From assembly GCF_003122215.1 (NCBI RefSeq), contig NZ_QEYD01000004.1, forward strand, positions 310,001 to 374,000: a DNA stretch of 64,000 bases, given 5' to 3'. Below, piece after piece: positions 24,151 to 32,256 of this stretch. Both the position numbers and the translations under genes were made by a program. Position 1 is the first letter of the stretch. Every line of letters starts with the position of its first letter. Under the pieces are notes generated by a model, which did no database searches, had not been told where the DNA came from, and saw only the letters and a list, made by a program, of their open reading frames with translations. Source of the DNA: Pararhodobacter marinus. Lineage in GTDB: Bacteria > Pseudomonadota > Alphaproteobacteria > Rhodobacterales > Rhodobacteraceae.

Positions 24151-26235
24151 ATGAGCGACAAACGCTACCGCCTGGGCATCGATATCGGCGGCACCTTCAC
24201 CGACCTGTTCGTGGTCGACGAGGTTTCAGGTGCAACGCTGTCCTTCAAGACGCCCTCGGTCCCGTCGGACCCGGCGCAGGCGGTGCGCAATGGCGTGCGG
24301 ATCCTTGAGGAAGAACACGGCATTCCCGCCGCGCAGATCGGCTACTTCGTGCATGGCACCACGCTGGGCCTGAATACGCTGTTGCAGCGCAACGGCGACC
24401 GCGCGGGGCTTCTGGTCACCAAGGGTTTTCGCGACGTGCTGGAGATCGGCCGCCTGCGGCTGCCCGATCCGACAAATTACTATGTCGAGCGTATCAAGCC
24501 CTTGATCGCCCGCGACGATGTGCGCGAGATCGACGAGCGGCTGGGCGTCGATGGCCGGGTCATCACCCCGCTCGATCTGGACGCGGCCGAGGCCGCTGCG
24601 CGCGACCTGCTGGAGGCGGGCGCAAAGACGCTGGCCATCGTTTTCCTGCATTCCTATCGCAATTCCGTGCATGAGGCCGCACTTGCGGCCCATCTGCGCC
24701 GCGTCTTCCCCGGCACCTATGTCTGCGCCAGCCACGAGGTCTGGCCCCAGCAGCGCGAATACGAACGCGGGCTGGTGACGGCGATCAACGCCCATATCGG
24801 CGATCGCATGAAGCACTATTACGCCCGTTTGCACGACGACATGGCCGAGGCCGGGCTGACCGCGCGGCTGATGACCACCAAGTCGAATGGCGGCATCATG
24901 GCCGCCGCCAGCGCCGCCGAGGCGCCTGTCGAAACGCTGCTGTCGGGGCCCGCCTCGGGGGCGATGGGCGCGCTGATGGTCGGGCGCTCGGGCGGTTACG
25001 ACAAGCTCATCGGCTTCGACATGGGCGGCACCTCGGTCGATGTGGCGATCATCGACGGCGACGTGCTCTATTCCACCGAAAGCCGGATCGGGGATTTCCC
25101 GCTGATCATGCCCGCCGTCGATATCTCGTCCATCGGCGCGGGTGGCGGGTCGATCGCGTGGCTCGATGCCTCGGGCATTCTGAAGGTCGGCCCTCACAGC
25201 GCGGGCGCGATGCCCGGCCCCGCCGCCTATGGCCATGGGGGCGAGCAGCCCACCGTGACCGACGCCTATGTCCGCATCGGTCTCTATGCCCCCGACCGCG
25301 TGCTGGGCGGCGGGCTGCGGCTGGATCGCGCCAAGGCCGAAGCCGCGTTGCAGACCATCGCCGCCCCGATGGGGCTCAGCACCGCCGAGGTCGCGCAGGG
25401 GATCCTCGACGTGACGACTGCCAACATGTTCGCGCAGTTCATGCCGCTCATGGCGCGCAAGGGGCTTGACCCGCGCGACTTCAAGCTGCTGGCCTATGGC
25501 GGCGCCGGGGCGCAGCATGCGTTTCTTCTGGCGCGCGAAGTGGGTGTCGACGCGGTGCTGGTGCCTGCCTCGCCGGGGACACTCTGCGCGCAGGGCAGTC
25601 TGGGCGCCGATCTGCGGCAGGACTTCATCCGCACTTTGCCCGCCCATGCCGGCGCCGCCTCGCTGACCGAAGCCTGGGACGCGCTGATGGCCGAGGGCGA
25701 TGCCTGGCTCGATGGCCAGCCCGAGCGGATCACCGGCATCGAGCGGCAGCGCTCAGCGGATATGCGCTATCACGGCCAGAGCTTCGACCTGACCGTGCCG
25801 CTGCCCGAGGGCGAGGCGGTGTCCATCGACACGCTACTCACCGCCTTCCATACCGCTTACGAGCGGATCTACGGTTTTTCCGATCCCGAGGCGCTGGTCG
25901 AGATCACCAATGCCCGCGTCACCGTGCTGGGCCTGATCCCGCGCGTCGATGCGGTGCCGAAGATCGCCGAAGCGACGCCCGGCGAGCGCCCGCAACCGCG
26001 CCTGACAGCCCCGCTGATCGAGGATGGCGCTGAGGTCGATGCCGCGTTCTACGACCGCGCCACGTTGAAGGCCGGCCATGTCATCGACGGTCCCGCCGTG
26101 ATCGAGGCGCCCGATACCACGATCTACCTGCCCGGCGATTTCACCGCCGAGGTGGACGCGTTCGGCAATCTCGTCGGGCGCTTGCGTGGCGTTACCGGCG
26201 CGGCAGAACACAGCATCGCGGAGGCCAGCGCATGA
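24151..26235 (+). CDS. hydantoinase/oxoprolinase family protein, subunit A (HyuA-like)
   Basis: A 694-residue protein of the HyuA/ATP-dependent amidohydrolase and carboxylase superfamily. The N-terminal ATP-grip DIGGTFTD is at 11-18, and MGGTSVDVA and GGAGAQHAFLLARE carry further nucleotide-binding motifs of the acetate-kinase-like fold. With HyuB such proteins open 5-oxoproline, N-methylhydantoin or caprolactam with ATP, or carboxylate acetone or acetophenone. The dedicated ABC importer, HyuB overlapping by four bases and an M24 enzyme next in line favour a ring-opening amidase on an imported nitrogen compound. The precise substrate is not deducible. Confidence 0.9.
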   Translation: MSDKRYRLGIDIGGTFTDLFVVDEVSGATLSFKTPSVPSDPAQAVRNGVRILEEEHGIPAAQIGYFVHGTTLGLNTLLQRNGDRAGLLVTKGFRDVLEIGRLRLPDPTNYYVERIKPLIARDDVREIDERLGVDGRVITPLDLDAAEAAARDLLEAGAKTLAIVFLHSYRNSVHEAALAAHLRRVFPGTYVCASHEVWPQQREYERGLVTAINAHIGDRMKHYYARLHDDMAEAGLTARLMTTKSNGGIMAAASAAEAPVETLLSGPASGAMGALMVGRSGGYDKLIGFDMGGTSVDVAIIDGDVLYSTESRIGDFPLIMPAVDISSIGAGGGSIAWLDASGILKVGPHSAGAMPGPAAYGHGGEQPTVTDAYVRIGLYAPDRVLGGGLRLDRAKAEAALQTIAAPMGLSTAEVAQGILDVTTANMFAQFMPLMARKGLDPRDFKLLAYGGAGAQHAFLLAREVGVDAVLVPASPGTLCAQGSLGADLRQDFIRTLPAHAGAASLTEAWDALMAEGDAWLDGQPERITGIERQRSADMRYHGQSFDLTVPLPEGEAVSIDTLLTAFHTAYERIYGFSDPEALVEITNARVTVLGLIPRVDAVPKIAEATPGERPQPRLTAPLIEDGAEVDAAFYDRATLKAGHVIDGPAVIEAPDTTIYLPGDFTAEVDAFGNLVGRLRGVTGAAEHSIAEASA

Positions 26236-28196
26236 GCCCGATCAAGACCAGCCCCGTCCAGCTGGAAATCTTCCGCAACCGCTTTCAGGCAATTGTCGAG
26301 GAAATGGCCAGCGTCACCCTGCGCACCGGCTTCACCGTCTTCGTCAAGGAGACCGGCGATTTCGGCGCCTGCCTCGTCGCGCCCACGGGCGAGGTTCTGG
26401 CCGCACCGACCGAGGCCGCCGTCAGCCTGATGGTGGGCCTGCCCGGCTGGGAAGCGATCGGCGCCTTCGAGCACTACGAGGAAGGCGATGTCTGCATCGC
26501 CAACGATCCCGACACCACGCGCGGCCTGTCCACGCACCTGCCCGATATCTGGGTCTGGCGACCGATCTTCGTCGAGGGCGAGATCATCGCCTTTGCCTTC
26601 AACTTCATCCATTCCTCGGACGTAGGCGGGCGCGTTCTGGGGTCGATCACGCCCGTCGCGCGCGATGTCTGGGAAGAGGGGCTGCGCATCCCGCCCTTGA
26701 AGCTGATCAAGGCGGGTGTGATGAATGACGATGTGGTCAGGCTGATCTTGCTGAACTGCCGCATCCCGGATCAGAACTGGGGCGACATCAAGGCCGAGCT
26801 GGCCTCGCTCACCACTGCCGAACGGCGGGTCAAGGAATTGGCCGTCCGCTATGGCCGCGACGCGGTGCGCGACGGTATCGCCGACCTTCTGTCCAGCGCC
26901 GAGGAACGCGCGCGCAAGATCATCGCGACGATCCCCGACGGGCGCTATTCGGCCTCCGATTACATGGAGATCGAAGTCGGCGTCGACCGTCCGATCCGCA
27001 TCGCCCTGACGATGGAGGTCCGCGGCGACGAGATCCTGCTCGACTTCACCGGCTCGGACCTGCAGGTGCGCGCGGCCTTCAACCTGCCCACCTATGGGCA
27101 GCCGGGGCATTACATGATGTCGTTGGCGATGCTGAACTATTTCCGCACGCTCGACCCCGAGATCCCCTATAATTCGGGCCTGACCCGCCCGATGAAAATG
27201 ACCATCCCGCAGGGCACGATCCTGAACCCCGATCCGGGGCGCGCCTATGGCGTGCGCGCGGCGACCTTCATCCGGGTGATGGATTGCATCATGGCCTGTC
27301 TTGCACAGGCTTTGCCCGACGCGACGCCTGCAGCCTCGGCGGGGGCGATCGCCATCGTTCTGGTGTCGAACATGGACATGGAAACCGGCAAGCGGCGGAT
27401 CACCGTGGCCCAGCCTTTGACCGGCGGATCGGGCGGGCGCCCGGCGCAGGACGGCGTCGATGGCACATCCTTTACCGGCGGCTGGCTGCGCAACGTGCCC
27501 AACGAGGTGCTCGAAGCCGAGATGCCGCTCATCGTCGAAGAATACGGATACGCCACCGACAGCGCCGCCGCCGGGCGGCTGCGGGGCGGGGCCGGGATCC
27601 GGTTCCGGATGCGCAACCTGCAGGACGGCACCGCCCTGACCGCGCGCGGGCTCGAGCGGTTCCAGTTCAATGCTTGGGGCAGTCATGGCGGCAAGGCGGG
27701 CGCGAACACGCAGGTGGTGCTGAACCCCGGCACCGACAGCGCGCGCGATCTGGGCCAGATCGATCTTGTGGAACTCAAGCGCGGCGACCGGGTCGAGTTT
27801 GTCTCGCCCACCGGCGGCGGCTACGGCGATCCGTTCCAGCGCCCGCCCGCTCAGGTGCTGGCGGATGTCGTGCATGGCTATGTCTCGCCCGGGGCGGCGC
27901 AGGCGCTTTATGGCGTCGTGATCGACGGCGCAGCCGTGGACGAGGCCGCGACCGAAAAGCTTCGCCGCGGCCACGAACCCGCCACCGGCACGGACAGGGG
28001 CGCCAAGCGCGCCGCGTTCGAGCGGGACTGGCCCGAAGAGGTGCAGGCGGCCATGATCGCGGCGCTTCTGGACCGGCCCGCACCCCAGCGCGACATGCTG
28101 CGCGGCCCGCTGGAAGCGGCGATCCTGACCGAGACCCGCGCGGGCAATCCGCCCGACCGCGCGCGCATCGACGCGCTGATCGACACGCTGTTCTGA
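26232..28196 (+). CDS. hydantoinase B/oxoprolinase family protein (HyuB-like)
   Basis: A 654-residue HyuB-family subunit with the characteristic N-terminal region (VQLEIFRNRFQAIVEEMASV), a metal-site region around ANDPDTTRGLSTHLPD and the C-terminal glycine-rich SPTGGGYGDPFQRPP. About 80-100 residues follow that motif, a longer tail than the second HyuB copy in this window (544 residues). It is the partner of the HyuA gene, with which it overlaps by ATGA. HyuB performs the hydrolysis or transfer on the substrate phosphorylated by HyuA in characterised systems. The M24 enzyme gene begins eight bases later. Confidence 0.9.
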   Translation: MSPIKTSPVQLEIFRNRFQAIVEEMASVTLRTGFTVFVKETGDFGACLVAPTGEVLAAPTEAAVSLMVGLPGWEAIGAFEHYEEGDVCIANDPDTTRGLSTHLPDIWVWRPIFVEGEIIAFAFNFIHSSDVGGRVLGSITPVARDVWEEGLRIPPLKLIKAGVMNDDVVRLILLNCRIPDQNWGDIKAELASLTTAERRVKELAVRYGRDAVRDGIADLLSSAEERARKIIATIPDGRYSASDYMEIEVGVDRPIRIALTMEVRGDEILLDFTGSDLQVRAAFNLPTYGQPGHYMMSLAMLNYFRTLDPEIPYNSGLTRPMKMTIPQGTILNPDPGRAYGVRAATFIRVMDCIMACLAQALPDATPAASAGAIAIVLVSNMDMETGKRRITVAQPLTGGSGGRPAQDGVDGTSFTGGWLRNVPNEVLEAEMPLIVEEYGYATDSAAAGRLRGGAGIRFRMRNLQDGTALTARGLERFQFNAWGSHGGKAGANTQVVLNPGTDSARDLGQIDLVELKRGDRVEFVSPTGGGYGDPFQRPPAQVLADVVHGYVSPGAAQALYGVVIDGAAVDEAATEKLRRGHEPATGTDRGAKRAAFERDWPEEVQAAMIAALLDRPAPQRDMLRGPLEAAILTETRAGNPPDRARIDALIDTLF

Positions 28197-28204
28197 GGCC
28201 CGCC

Positions 28205-29428
28205 ATGACCAAGGTTTCCCCCGCCCAATACCCCTGCGACATGGACCGTCTGCGCGCACTGATGCAGGCCGCCGGGATGGATGCGATCCTGGCCTGGGGC
28301 GGGGCGAACTTTCGCTATGTCACGGGTTTCGCGAATTACTTCGACAATCCCGGCGGCTCGGTCGCGCTGATCCCGGCCGACCCGGCGCTGGAGCCTGTGA
28401 TCCTGGTGGCAAGCTGGGTCGAGGACGCGGCGCGCGCCGATAACCGGCTGGGCACCATCCGGACCTATCCGCTCTGGATCGAGATCGGGGACGTGGAACA
28501 GGTTCGCGCGGGTACGGCCAAGGAAACGCCCAAACCCAGCCCGCGTTTCGATCTGGGCGCGAACATGCGCAGCCTCGCGCAGGCGCTGGCCGAACGAGGA
28601 CTCGAGGCCGGGCGCATCGGGATCGAGATGAACAGCGTCAGCGCACAGGCGTTCCAGCTTCTGACCGAAGCCCTGCCCCGGGCCCGGTTCGCCGAGGCGG
28701 CGGGCGTTTTCACCGACCTGCGCCTATGCAAGACCGACTGGGAAATCGCCTGCATGGTCAAGGCCACGCAACTGGCCGAGACCGGGCTGCTGGCGGTGGC
28801 CGACGCGCCGCTACAGGGGCTCGATACCGTCGGGCTGAAGCAGATCTATGACGCCGCCGTCACCGATGCGCTGGCGGGCGATCCCGACAGCGGCTTCAAC
28901 GGCACGCGCGTCACGGCCTCGATCGGCGGCGCGGTGTCACCCGTCATCTCGGGCGGGCCGCGCGTCACGGGCGAAGAACTGGTCTTCTTCGATTGCGCGG
29001 TGTCGATCCATGGCTATGGCTCGGATACCGGGCGCACGCTGACCTTCGGCCCGCCCGGTCCCGAAGCGCGGCGTATCATGGACGCCGTCTGCGCGGGGAT
29101 GGATGCGGCGATTCCGCTGCTGGTGCCCGGCACGCCGATGTGCGACGTGTTTCGCGCCGGGCAGGATGCGGTGCGCGCCGCGGGCCTTCCCTGGTACACG
29201 CGCGGGCATATCGGTCACACGATGGGTCTGGGGATGGGGGAACAGGGGCCCTATCTGTCGCCGGTCGAGACACGGCCGCTTGAACCGGGCATGGTGATCG
29301 CGCTGGAGACCCCGCTCTACATGCGCGGGCTTGGCGGGTTTCAGGTGGAGGAATGTTTCGTGATCACAACCGAGGGCCATCGGCGCTTTACCACGCTGCC
29401 GCGCGATTTCCTGCAGGCGAGGCTGTAG
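28205..29428 (+). CDS. M24-family metallohydrolase (Xaa-Pro dipeptidase / creatinase fold)
   Basis: A 407-residue pita-bread enzyme. The five metal ligands are visible: Asp in VFFDCAVS, Asp in GYGSDTGRT, His in GHIGHTMGLGMG, Glu in VIALETPLY and Glu in FQVEECF. An intact site points to a metal-dependent aminopeptidase P/prolidase-type hydrolase rather than metal-free creatinase. The start at 28205 (ATGACCAAG) is used; the frame is open far upstream only as a shadow of hyuB. It follows HyuAB in the same operon, so it may cut the linear product of ring opening (a peptide-like or ureido compound). Confidence 0.9.
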   Translation: MTKVSPAQYPCDMDRLRALMQAAGMDAILAWGGANFRYVTGFANYFDNPGGSVALIPADPALEPVILVASWVEDAARADNRLGTIRTYPLWIEIGDVEQVRAGTAKETPKPSPRFDLGANMRSLAQALAERGLEAGRIGIEMNSVSAQAFQLLTEALPRARFAEAAGVFTDLRLCKTDWEIACMVKATQLAETGLLAVADAPLQGLDTVGLKQIYDAAVTDALAGDPDSGFNGTRVTASIGGAVSPVISGGPRVTGEELVFFDCAVSIHGYGSDTGRTLTFGPPGPEARRIMDAVCAGMDAAIPLLVPGTPMCDVFRAGQDAVRAAGLPWYTRGHIGHTMGLGMGEQGPYLSPVETRPLEPGMVIALETPLYMRGLGGFQVEECFVITTEGHRRFTTLPRDFLQARL

Positions 29429-29431
29429 CCC

Positions 29432-30133
29432 ATGGCGCCGCGAGGGGATGAGACACCGCCGCCGCAAAGCAGCGTGGAACGCGTCTACGAGGAATTGCGC
29501 GAACAGGCGATCCGCTTCGACCTGCTGCCGGGCGACCGGATCAACGAAGTCGAATTGTCCAAGCGCTTCGGCGTCAGCCGCACGCCGCTGCGCGAGGCGC
29601 TCAACCGGCTGGTCGCGGACGGGTTTCTGACCTTCACCGCCGGCAAGGGATTCTTCCGCCGCAATCTCGAAGTGAAAGAGGTGTTCGACCTCTACGAGAT
29701 GCGCCAGCGGCTGGAAATGATGCTGGCCGAACTGGCCGTCGAGCGCGCGTCGCCCGAAGCGATCGAGGAAATCCGGGGCTTTCTGGAAATCAGCCGCCGC
29801 GAGGATCCCACGCGCAGCGTCTACGATCTCGTGCGGCTGGACGAAGGTTTCCACGAACGCCTCGCCGCGCTCTCGGGCAATGTCGAGATGCTAAACGTTC
29901 TGAAGGACATCAACGCACGCATCCGGTTCGTGCGCTGGGTCAACATGGAACGGGGCCGCCGCACCCGCACGCAGGGCGAGCATCTGGAGATCCTCGAGGC
30001 GGTCGCGGCGGGCGATGCCGGGCGCGCGCGCGATCTCTTGCAGACTCATATCGACGGGCGGCTCGAACAGATCACCGAGGCGATCCGCGACGGCTATGCG
30101 ATGATCTACATGCGCCGCAGCGGGCAGGGGTGA
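29432..30133 (+). CDS. GntR-family regulator, FCD subfamily
   Basis: A 233-residue regulator with a winged helix at about 10-75 (NEVELSKRFGVSRTPLREAL) and an FCD domain carrying the YEMRQRLEMMLAELA helix and later His ligands. It begins three bases after the M24 stop, as the last gene of the importer-HyuAB operon, so it probably autoregulates that operon. A terminator-like hairpin follows. It is one of three FCD-type GntR proteins in the window (also at the left edge and at 57458-58120). Confidence 0.92.
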   Translation: MAPRGDETPPPQSSVERVYEELREQAIRFDLLPGDRINEVELSKRFGVSRTPLREALNRLVADGFLTFTAGKGFFRRNLEVKEVFDLYEMRQRLEMMLAELAVERASPEAIEEIRGFLEISRREDPTRSVYDLVRLDEGFHERLAALSGNVEMLNVLKDINARIRFVRWVNMERGRRTRTQGEHLEILEAVAAGDAGRARDLLQTHIDGRLEQITEAIRDGYAMIYMRRSGQG

Positions 30134-30188
30134 CGGAAAGCCGGGGTTGGGAAAGCGGTGCCCTCAGGGGCGCCGGAACCCGGGTGAC

Positions 30189-30215
30189 GGCGGGTCGGAT
30201 CCGATCCGGCCCGCC
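30189..30215. terminator. hairpin between convergent GntR and aminotransferase genes
   Basis: Arms 30189-30200 and 30204-30215 pair at twelve positions with one wobble around a three-base loop. It lies between two convergent genes and could serve both; there is no clear T run on either side. Confidence 0.55.
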
Positions 30216-30224
30216 GGATTGATG

Positions 30225-31682
30225 TCAGGCCGCGCGCCAGCGCGCCGTTGCCGGATCGACCGTGTAGAGCGGCGCCAGACTCTCGGCCCGCAGCACGATG
30301 TCGCGCACCGCAGCGATGATCCGGTCGGCCTGGGCATCGTCATGGCACCAGCCCAGGTTAAGCCGCGTCCAGCCCGGTTTCGCCATCTCGTCGCCCGCCG
30401 CCAGCCGTTTCTGCAAAGCCTCGGACGTCGCCCGGTCGATGCCCAGCAGACGGTGCGCAAACGGACCCGCGCAGGCACAGCCGCCGCGCGCCTGCACGCC
30501 GTGCATATCCGACAGCATCCGGGTGACAAGCTGCGGATGGACAAGGCCGTGCGCGCCCGTCACCTGAAACGAGAAGATCGGCAGGGCAGGGACATTCTCG
30601 GCAGGAGACAGCAACCGCAGCCCCGGCAGATCGGCCCAGGCGGCCAGCGCGCGGGCGCGCAGGACGTGCTCGCGCGCGGCGATGGCCTCGGTCCCCACCA
30701 CGCGCTTCACTTCCAGCGCCAGCGCCGCGCGAATGTCGCCCAGCACGTTGGGCGTGCCGGCCTCTTCGCGGGCTTCGACGCGGGGGGAATAGACCTCGGC
30801 CCAAGGCGAGGTGAACTGCACGGTCCCGCCGCCGGGCTGGGTGGGTCTGTCGGTACAGACCATCGTGTCGCGCACGACCAGCACGCCGCTGGCTCCCGGC
30901 CCGCCGACGAATTTATGCGGCGAGAAGACGATGGCGTCTTTCTTCACCCCGTCTTCGGTCATCTGCATCGGCAGATACGGCCCGGCGCAGGCATAGTCCC
31001 ATACCGACAATGCCCCGGCTTCTTTCAGCATCCGTGTCACCGCCTGCACATCGGTGATCTCGCCCGTGACGTTCGACGCGGCCGAGAACGTGCCGACCAC
31101 CAGATCCGCGCCTTTCGCCTGCGCCAGCGCCTCGGCCAGCGCGTCCAGATCCACGCCGCCGCCCGCCGCCCGCGGGATCTCGGTCACCTTGGCGCCGCTT
31201 TCGCGCCACGGCAGCAGGTTCGAATGATGCTCGAAGGGGCCGTGGATCACCCGCACATCCTCGCCCCGCGCCACGCGCCGGGGAATATCGGCCAGCGCCA
31301 CCAGCCGGTTCAGCCCCGCGGTCGCCCCCGATCCGCCGAAGATCACGTGGCAATCCGCCTCGGCGCCGGTTTCGCGCGCGACGACGGCGCGGGCGGCGGC
31401 GCGCATCCGGGTGATCTGCTGACCGCAATGCGACGCTTCGGTATGACTGTTGGAATAGATCGGCAGGATCTCGGTCAGAACCATCTGCTCGATCTGCATC
31501 AGCGCCCGGCCCGAGGCGGTGTAGTCGGCATAGGTCAGCGTCTTCGTCCCGAACGGCGTGACGATCTCGTGGCCCTCGCCGATCAGTCCCGCGCGGATCG
31601 CCTCGACCCCGCCGGCATCGACCAGCGACCGGGCAAAACGGTCGAACGGGGTGACAGAGGGGGCGGTCAGATCCTTGGGCAT
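30225..31682 (-). CDS. class V PLP-dependent aminotransferase (cysteine desulfurase / selenocysteine lyase-like)
   Basis: A 485-residue fold-type I PLP enzyme related to SufS/CsdA. The Schiff-base lysine is K257 in SPHKFVGGPG, the PLP-ring aspartate is D229 (VWDYACAG), and H152/H153 lie in GPFEHHSNLLPW as in SufS. The segment RGGCACAGP places a cysteine (C404) where SufS has its catalytic Cys, with a second at C402. It could be a desulfurase or a selenocysteine lyase; many paralogues have unknown substrates. Its divergent neighbour is an Lrp/AsnC regulator, suggesting amino-acid-responsive control, and a selD fusion gene follows that regulator. Confidence 0.85.
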   Translation of the reverse strand: MPKDLTAPSVTPFDRFARSLVDAGGVEAIRAGLIGEGHEIVTPFGTKTLTYADYTASGRALMQIEQMVLTEILPIYSNSHTEASHCGQQITRMRAAARAVVARETGAEADCHVIFGGSGATAGLNRLVALADIPRRVARGEDVRVIHGPFEHHSNLLPWRESGAKVTEIPRAAGGGVDLDALAEALAQAKGADLVVGTFSAASNVTGEITDVQAVTRMLKEAGALSVWDYACAGPYLPMQMTEDGVKKDAIVFSPHKFVGGPGASGVLVVRDTMVCTDRPTQPGGGTVQFTSPWAEVYSPRVEAREEAGTPNVLGDIRAALALEVKRVVGTEAIAAREHVLRARALAAWADLPGLRLLSPAENVPALPIFSFQVTGAHGLVHPQLVTRMLSDMHGVQARGGCACAGPFAHRLLGIDRATSEALQKRLAAGDEMAKPGWTRLNLGWCHDDAQADRIIAAVRDIVLRAESLAPLYTVDPATARWRAA

Positions 31683-31794
31683 GGGGGTCTCTTGCTCGGG
31701 GGATGGTGTTTGAAGAGAAATCTCATGCTTTCAGCGCGAGATGTTCACAGTTTTTCCGCTTGTTGATCCTAAAATTGGGTCATATGATCGAAGA

Positions 31795-32256
31795 ATGGCG
31801 GAAAAACTCGATGAAATGGACCGGCGCATCCTGCGCGCGCTGCAGATCGAATCCTCGCGCTCGCAGCGTGCGCTGGCCGAGGATGTGGGCCTGTCGCAGA
31901 ACGCGCTCTGGCGGCGGCTGAAAGCGCTGGAAACAAGCGGCGTCATCAAGGGCTATACCGCGCGGCTGGACCGCGAAGCGGCGGGCGCCTCGCTGGTCGT
32001 GTTCTCGATGGTCAAGACGCGGCGGCATTCCGCGGACTGGCTGCGCAGCTTCCGCGCGCATCTGGAATCGATCCCCGAAGTGGTCAGCCTGTACCGGATC
32101 AGCGGCGATTTCGATTACATGCTGAAGATCGTCACGCACGACATTGCCGGGTTCGACCGGGTCTATCAGCGCGTGACCGAAAAGCTCGAGCTTGAGGCCG
32201 TCACCTCGTATTTCGCCATGGAAGCGATGATCGAAGACCGGCCAATCCCGCTTTAG
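31795..32256 (+). CDS. Lrp/AsnC-family transcriptional regulator
   Basis: A 153-residue Lrp-type protein with a helix-turn-helix at about 5-60 (LDEMDRRILRALQ, VGLSQNALWRRLKALE) and a RAM ligand-binding domain (YRISGDFDYMLKIVTHDIAGFD). The ATG at 31795 is preferred; the frame from 31741 lacks Lrp character before it. It is divergent from the class V aminotransferase over 112 bases, which is the usual layout for local Lrp regulators and their target. Its stop overlaps the convergent selD fusion gene by four bases. Confidence 0.93.
   Translation: MAEKLDEMDRRILRALQIESSRSQRALAEDVGLSQNALWRRLKALETSGVIKGYTARLDREAAGASLVVFSMVKTRRHSADWLRSFRAHLESIPEVVSLYRISGDFDYMLKIVTHDIAGFDRVYQRVTEKLELEAVTSYFAMEAMIEDRPIPL

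Noticed and set aside
27284-28204. Upstream extension of the M24 gene through the hyuB 3' part
   Set aside because: Arg-rich shadow translation; ATG 28205 gives a complete M24 enzyme eight bases after the hyuB stop.
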